A program made the translations under genes and the position numbers. This document shows positions 5,801 to 7,198 of a stretch of DNA of 7,198 nt, piece by piece (position 1 is the stretch's first letter; each line of letters begins with the position of its first letter). The notes beneath the pieces are model-generated. The model was not told the DNA's origin and searched no databases. It saw nothing but the letters and a program-made list of their open reading frames with translations. Source of the stretch: Streptomyces katrae (GTDB taxonomy: Bacteria > Actinomycetota > Actinomycetes > Streptomycetales > Streptomycetaceae); NCBI RefSeq assembly GCF_000966975.1, contig NZ_JZWV01001040.1, forward strand, positions 1-7,198, read 5' to 3'.

Positions 5801-6794
5801 GACGGCGGCGCACGAGGGCTTCGGGCAGATCTTCCACGAGGCGCACCCGCGCACCCTGGCGGCGGCGAACAACCTGGCGCTGAACCTGCGCATGGTGGGG
5901 CAGTACGCGCGGGCGAGGGAGATCGACCAGGAGGTGTTCGACCGGCGCACGGAGGTACTGGGCCCGGACCACCCGTACACCCTGTCCTCGGCGCAGAACC
6001 TGGCCCGGGACCTGCGCGAGGTGGGCCGGTACGAGGATTCGGTGCAGCTGCTGGGGCGGACGTACGAGATCTACAAGCGGACGCTGGGCCGGGCCTTCCC
6101 GGGCACCCTGTCGGCGGCGAAGAACCTGGCGGTGTCGCTGCGGCGGGCCGGGGAGCTGGAGGACGCGCTGCGGCTGACGACGGCGACCCGCAACCGGTAC
6201 CGGGCCAAGTACACCTCGGTCAACCCCGACCTGCTGGCCTGTGAGCTGAACCTGGCCTCGGACCTGTTCGCGACCGGTGATCCGGGCGCGGCGCGGGACC
6301 TGGCGCAGGAGGTGGTGGACGAGTACATGAAGGTGCCGGGCGAGAAGCACCCGTACACCCTGGCCGCGCTCAACAACCTGGCGGTGTTCCACTGGGGTGC
6401 GGGCGCGGCGGAGACGGCGGAGCCGCTGCTGCGGCAGACGATCCGCAGCATGCGCGAGGTGCTGGGCGACAACCACCCGCACACCATCTTCGCGCACCTG
6501 AACCTGGCCAACGCCCTGGCGGACCTGGGCGATCCGGAGGGCGCCCTGGAGCTGGAGCGGGAGGCGGTGGTGCGGCTGCGCGGGGCGCTCGGCGCGCACC
6601 ATCCGGAGACCCTGGCGAGCTCGTCGAACATGGCGGTGAGCCTGGACATGACGGGCCGCAAGGAGGAGGCGGCGCGGGTGCGGGCGGAGGCGGTTTCCGA
6701 ACTGGCGCGGCTACTCGGAGAGGACCACGGTCTGACCCGATACGCCCGTGACGAGCGGCGGGTCCACCGGGACCTGGAGCCGCTCGCGGTGTGA
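2808..6794 (+). CDS. fxsT: FxsT: MinD/ParA-like ATPase, TIR-like, NB-ARC and TPR fusion protein
   Basis: A 1328-residue protein matching the FxSxx-COOH system TPR protein in domain order. Residues 10 to about 310 are a MinD/ParA-like ATPase: deviant Walker A KGGTGRT (19-25), AVDWDLEAPG (44-53) and YDYVLIDSRTG with Asp174. A TIR-like domain follows (about 340-475; LFLSY at 343-347, VVLLSSAYL, LVPLRVGD) without an obvious catalytic Glu. The segment IWNAPPRNPGFTGR (502-515) leads into an NB-ARC/STAND NTPase: P-loop GLGGVGKT (542-549), Walker B LLVFDN (Asp621), TSRN (644-647), GDLPLA (691-696) and a winged-helix end carrying VHR (822-824) where plant and animal relatives have MHD. Residues 929 to about 1312 are TPRs of 42 residues each. 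STAND proteins usually detect a ligand through their repeats and oligomerise using NTP; that role here is inference. The ATG 2808 start has a G-rich ribosome site, and the gene overlaps fxsC by 17 bases. No membrane segments are seen. Confidence 0.92.
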   Translation: MTASRDSRDGRIVTFYSYKGGTGRTMALANTAWILASNGKRVLAVDWDLEAPGLHRFFHPFLDPSTLGATTGVIDLISEYAWAATSPVQRPADWHRDYARIEPHAVSLNPENLGWDFPDGGTLDFVSAGRQNREYSATVSTFDWDNFYDRLGGGLFFDALRADMKRNYDYVLIDSRTGLSDIADICTVHLPDVLVDCFTLSDQSIDGAASVARQIDERFSDRGIRIYPVPMRIDEGEKEKADAGRALARIKFDRFPGGLVGDELTAYWGAVEIPYRPYYAYEETLATFGDEAGLTNSLLSAFERLTAVVTEGEVTAMPVIAEDVRLRIRDAFTRRRPALPADLFLSYVAENRMWADWIESVLTRAGFRVVPKDVSAERPPVPEGGSGDTLGGGTGIGVETAGRTVVLLSSAYLKSARAVDVWNRAAAEDPTGGRRHLVPLRVGDVRLATPYIDRNPVDLFRLDEVHATAALLRAVERPMALADTVAGASQPGPRFPGTVPKIWNAPPRNPGFTGRSIVLERMRDQLGGGMAVVLPQPQTLYGLGGVGKTQVALEYVHRFMADYDLVWWISSEQTDDVVAALAELAVRLGAQTGEDMAAASQEAIDLLRRGVPTSRWLLVFDNADDPETLKRFFPPGGPGHVLVTSRNQSWSQYGDALPVDVFLREESVEHLQRRAPGLTKDDAEQVAVAVGDLPLAVEQAGAWIAETATPVSAYLEQLAEQTARVLGLNQPAGYPQPVAATWNVSIERLQSRSPAAVRLLQLCAFFAPEPISANLLYSKEMIDALKPYDPSLQEKLVLGRVIREIGRFAMAKVDQVSNSIQVHRLVQAVIRAQLSEEEQREARHAVHRILAGARPDDDEPIDNPATWPRFNTIWPHLNPSEARFCKEPETRRLLIDRVRYLWKRGDFKAAYTLGEELREAWREMLGSDDLQYLYLRFHLSNILRSQGRFVEAKELDEVTLERQRAALGPSHPHTYMTTSGLAMDLGALGRYGEAMELATAAHEGFGQIFHEAHPRTLAAANNLALNLRMVGQYARAREIDQEVFDRRTEVLGPDHPYTLSSAQNLARDLREVGRYEDSVQLLGRTYEIYKRTLGRAFPGTLSAAKNLAVSLRRAGELEDALRLTTATRNRYRAKYTSVNPDLLACELNLASDLFATGDPGAARDLAQEVVDEYMKVPGEKHPYTLAALNNLAVFHWGAGAAETAEPLLRQTIRSMREVLGDNHPHTIFAHLNLANALADLGDPEGALELEREAVVRLRGALGAHHPETLASSSNMAVSLDMTGRKEEAARVRAEAVSELARLLGEDHGLTRYARDERRVHRDLEPLAV
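5592..6743 (+). repeat. Tetratricopeptide array in FxsT, nine 42-residue units in perfect phase
   Basis: The anchor motif HPxT (with variants FPGT, NPDL and DHGLT) starts at residues 971, 1013, 1055, 1097, 1139, 1181, 1223, 1265 and 1307. Each is exactly 42 residues (126 bases) after the last, and a weaker first unit begins at Asp929. Units follow the pattern HPxTL-x4-NLA-x2-L-x2-GRY-x2-A with LGxx before the next anchor, like kinesin-light-chain-type TPRs. The repeats are diverged in DNA sequence, so they form a protein repeat and not a recent tandem duplication. Confidence 0.85.
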
Positions 6795-6802
6795 TCCGAC
6801 GA

Positions 6803-6832
6803 GGGCGGCGGGGCTTCGCGGCCCCGCCGCCC
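6803..6832 (+). terminator. GC-rich hairpin after fxsT, probable terminator
   Basis: A perfect 12-base inverted repeat (6803-6814 paired with 6821-6832) encloses a 6-base loop TTCGCG, beginning 9 bases after the fxsT stop. No T-run follows, which is common for actinomycete terminators. It separates the fxsB-AAC(3)-fxsC-fxsT run from the next gene and could be a full or partial terminator. Because it is nearly palindromic it could act on either strand. Confidence 0.7.
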
Positions 6833-6844
6833 GGGAGCGAGCGC

Positions 6845-6850
6845 AGGGGG
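6845..6850 (+). promoter_or_regulatory. Shine-Dalgarno (AGGGGG) for the two-TM protein gene
   Basis: AGGGGG ends 4 bases before GTG 6855. It supports the GTG over the internal ATG at 6867, which has no ribosome site at a usable distance. No clear promoter is visible in the short gap after the hairpin. Confidence 0.5.
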
Positions 6851-6854
6851 CGCC

Positions 6855-7198
6855 GTGACCGACAGCATGACCTTTCGCAACGAGGACCTGCCGGCCCTCT
6901 TCCACCAGACCGATCAGGCGGCGGTCTCCCGGCAGCGGGAGTCCGTGCAGGCCACGCGGGCGCAGCTGGTGCTGCTGGTCGTGGCGGCGGGGGCGGCGGC
7001 CCTTCCGTCGGGGCCCGCCGCGGGCGGGCTGCACCTGTTCGCGGCGCTGAGCGCGCTGGCGTACGCGGGGGTGCTGGCCGTGGGCGTACGGGCGACGCGG
7101 CGGCGGGCCCGTCCGCAGTGGCAGCTCAACCGGAGCGCGGCCGAGTTCATCAAGTCCCTGGCGTGGCGGTACGCCGTGCACGGGGCGCCGTTCGGCAG
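6855..7198 (+). CDS. DUF4231/SLATT-type two-transmembrane protein, N-terminal part
   Basis: An open frame starting at GTG 6855 runs off the right edge without a stop; 114 residues are visible. After a hydrophilic N-terminus (NEDLPALFHQTDQAAVSRQ) come two hydrophobic segments, about residues 38-50 (LVLLVVAAGAAAL) and 59-78 (LHLFAALSALAYAGVLAVGV), then a basic RATRRRAR stretch. Next is the WQLNRSAAEFIKSLAWRYA block (residues 89-107), matching the W-x3-R-x2-AE-x2-K-x3-WRY pattern I associate with DUF4231/SLATT proteins. SLATT domains are two-helix membrane modules found near nucleotide-signalling and conflict genes and are predicted to act as pore-forming effectors; this has been proposed from comparative genomics. 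The gene lies 60 bases after fxsT beyond a hairpin, so it may be transcribed by readthrough or from its own promoter. It shares the fxsT reading frame with no stop between. The family call is from motif recall on a partial sequence. Confidence 0.7.
   Translation, partial: MTDSMTFRNEDLPALFHQTDQAAVSRQRESVQATRAQLVLLVVAAGAAALPSGPAAGGLHLFAALSALAYAGVLAVGVRATRRRARPQWQLNRSAAEFIKSLAWRYAVHGAPFG

Noticed and set aside
2628..6602. A stop-free frame of 1324 codons on the - strand opposite fxsT
   Set aside because: It mirrors fxsT in a frame where high third-position G+C removes stops. The translation is low-complexity (rich in Arg, Gly, Val, His, Gln, Leu) with no recognisable motif, while the + strand has clear Walker, TIR, NB-ARC and TPR motifs.
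5592..6743. Tandem DNA repeat or recent duplication
   Set aside because: The 126-base periodicity is at protein level only; the units are too diverged in nucleotides to be a recent repeat.

Overview
The window is very high G+C DNA. Almost every codon third position in the main genes is G or C, all genes lie on the + strand and are tightly packed, and there is a single in-frame TTA leucine codon. Together with the gene content this points to a Streptomyces or close actinomycete chromosome (inference).

Layout, left to right: (1) 1-523, the C-terminal end of an FxsB-type radical SAM/SPASM peptide maturase, covering part of its appended HExxH-type domain, in which the HExxH motif itself appears to be lost. 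(2) 520-1377, an AAC(3)-fold acetyltransferase that starts at a GTG overlapping the fxsB stop and carries a TTA codon near its start. (3) About 1418-2824, the TIR-like protein FxsC. (4) 2808-6794, the 1328-residue FxsT: a MinD/ParA-like ATPase, a TIR-like domain, an NB-ARC/STAND NTPase and an array of 42-residue tetratricopeptide repeats. (5) 6803-6832, a strong GC hairpin, probably a terminator. (6) 6855-7198, the N-terminal part of a two-transmembrane SLATT/DUF4231-type protein that runs off the right edge. The precursor peptide gene fxsA and the radical SAM core of FxsB would lie to the left and are not visible.

How the parts may work together: in FxSxx-COOH systems FxsB is known to form cyclophane crosslinks in a short ribosomal peptide (FxsA). 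The tightly coupled genes downstream encode a STAND/NB-ARC sensor-type NTPase, two TIR-like modules and a candidate membrane effector, which is the domain vocabulary of bacterial conflict and immunity systems. My inference is that a modified peptide signal or toxin is sensed or controlled by FxsT and FxsC, with the AAC(3)-fold enzyme as a tailoring or immunity step and the SLATT protein as a possible membrane-acting output. The FxsB/FxsC/FxsT families are already named in protein databases, so the locus type is not new. The role of the downstream genes is what remains undescribed, as far as I know.

I see no tRNA, rRNA, CRISPR array, insertion sequence or integrase, and no gene-free stretch longer than about 60 bases.
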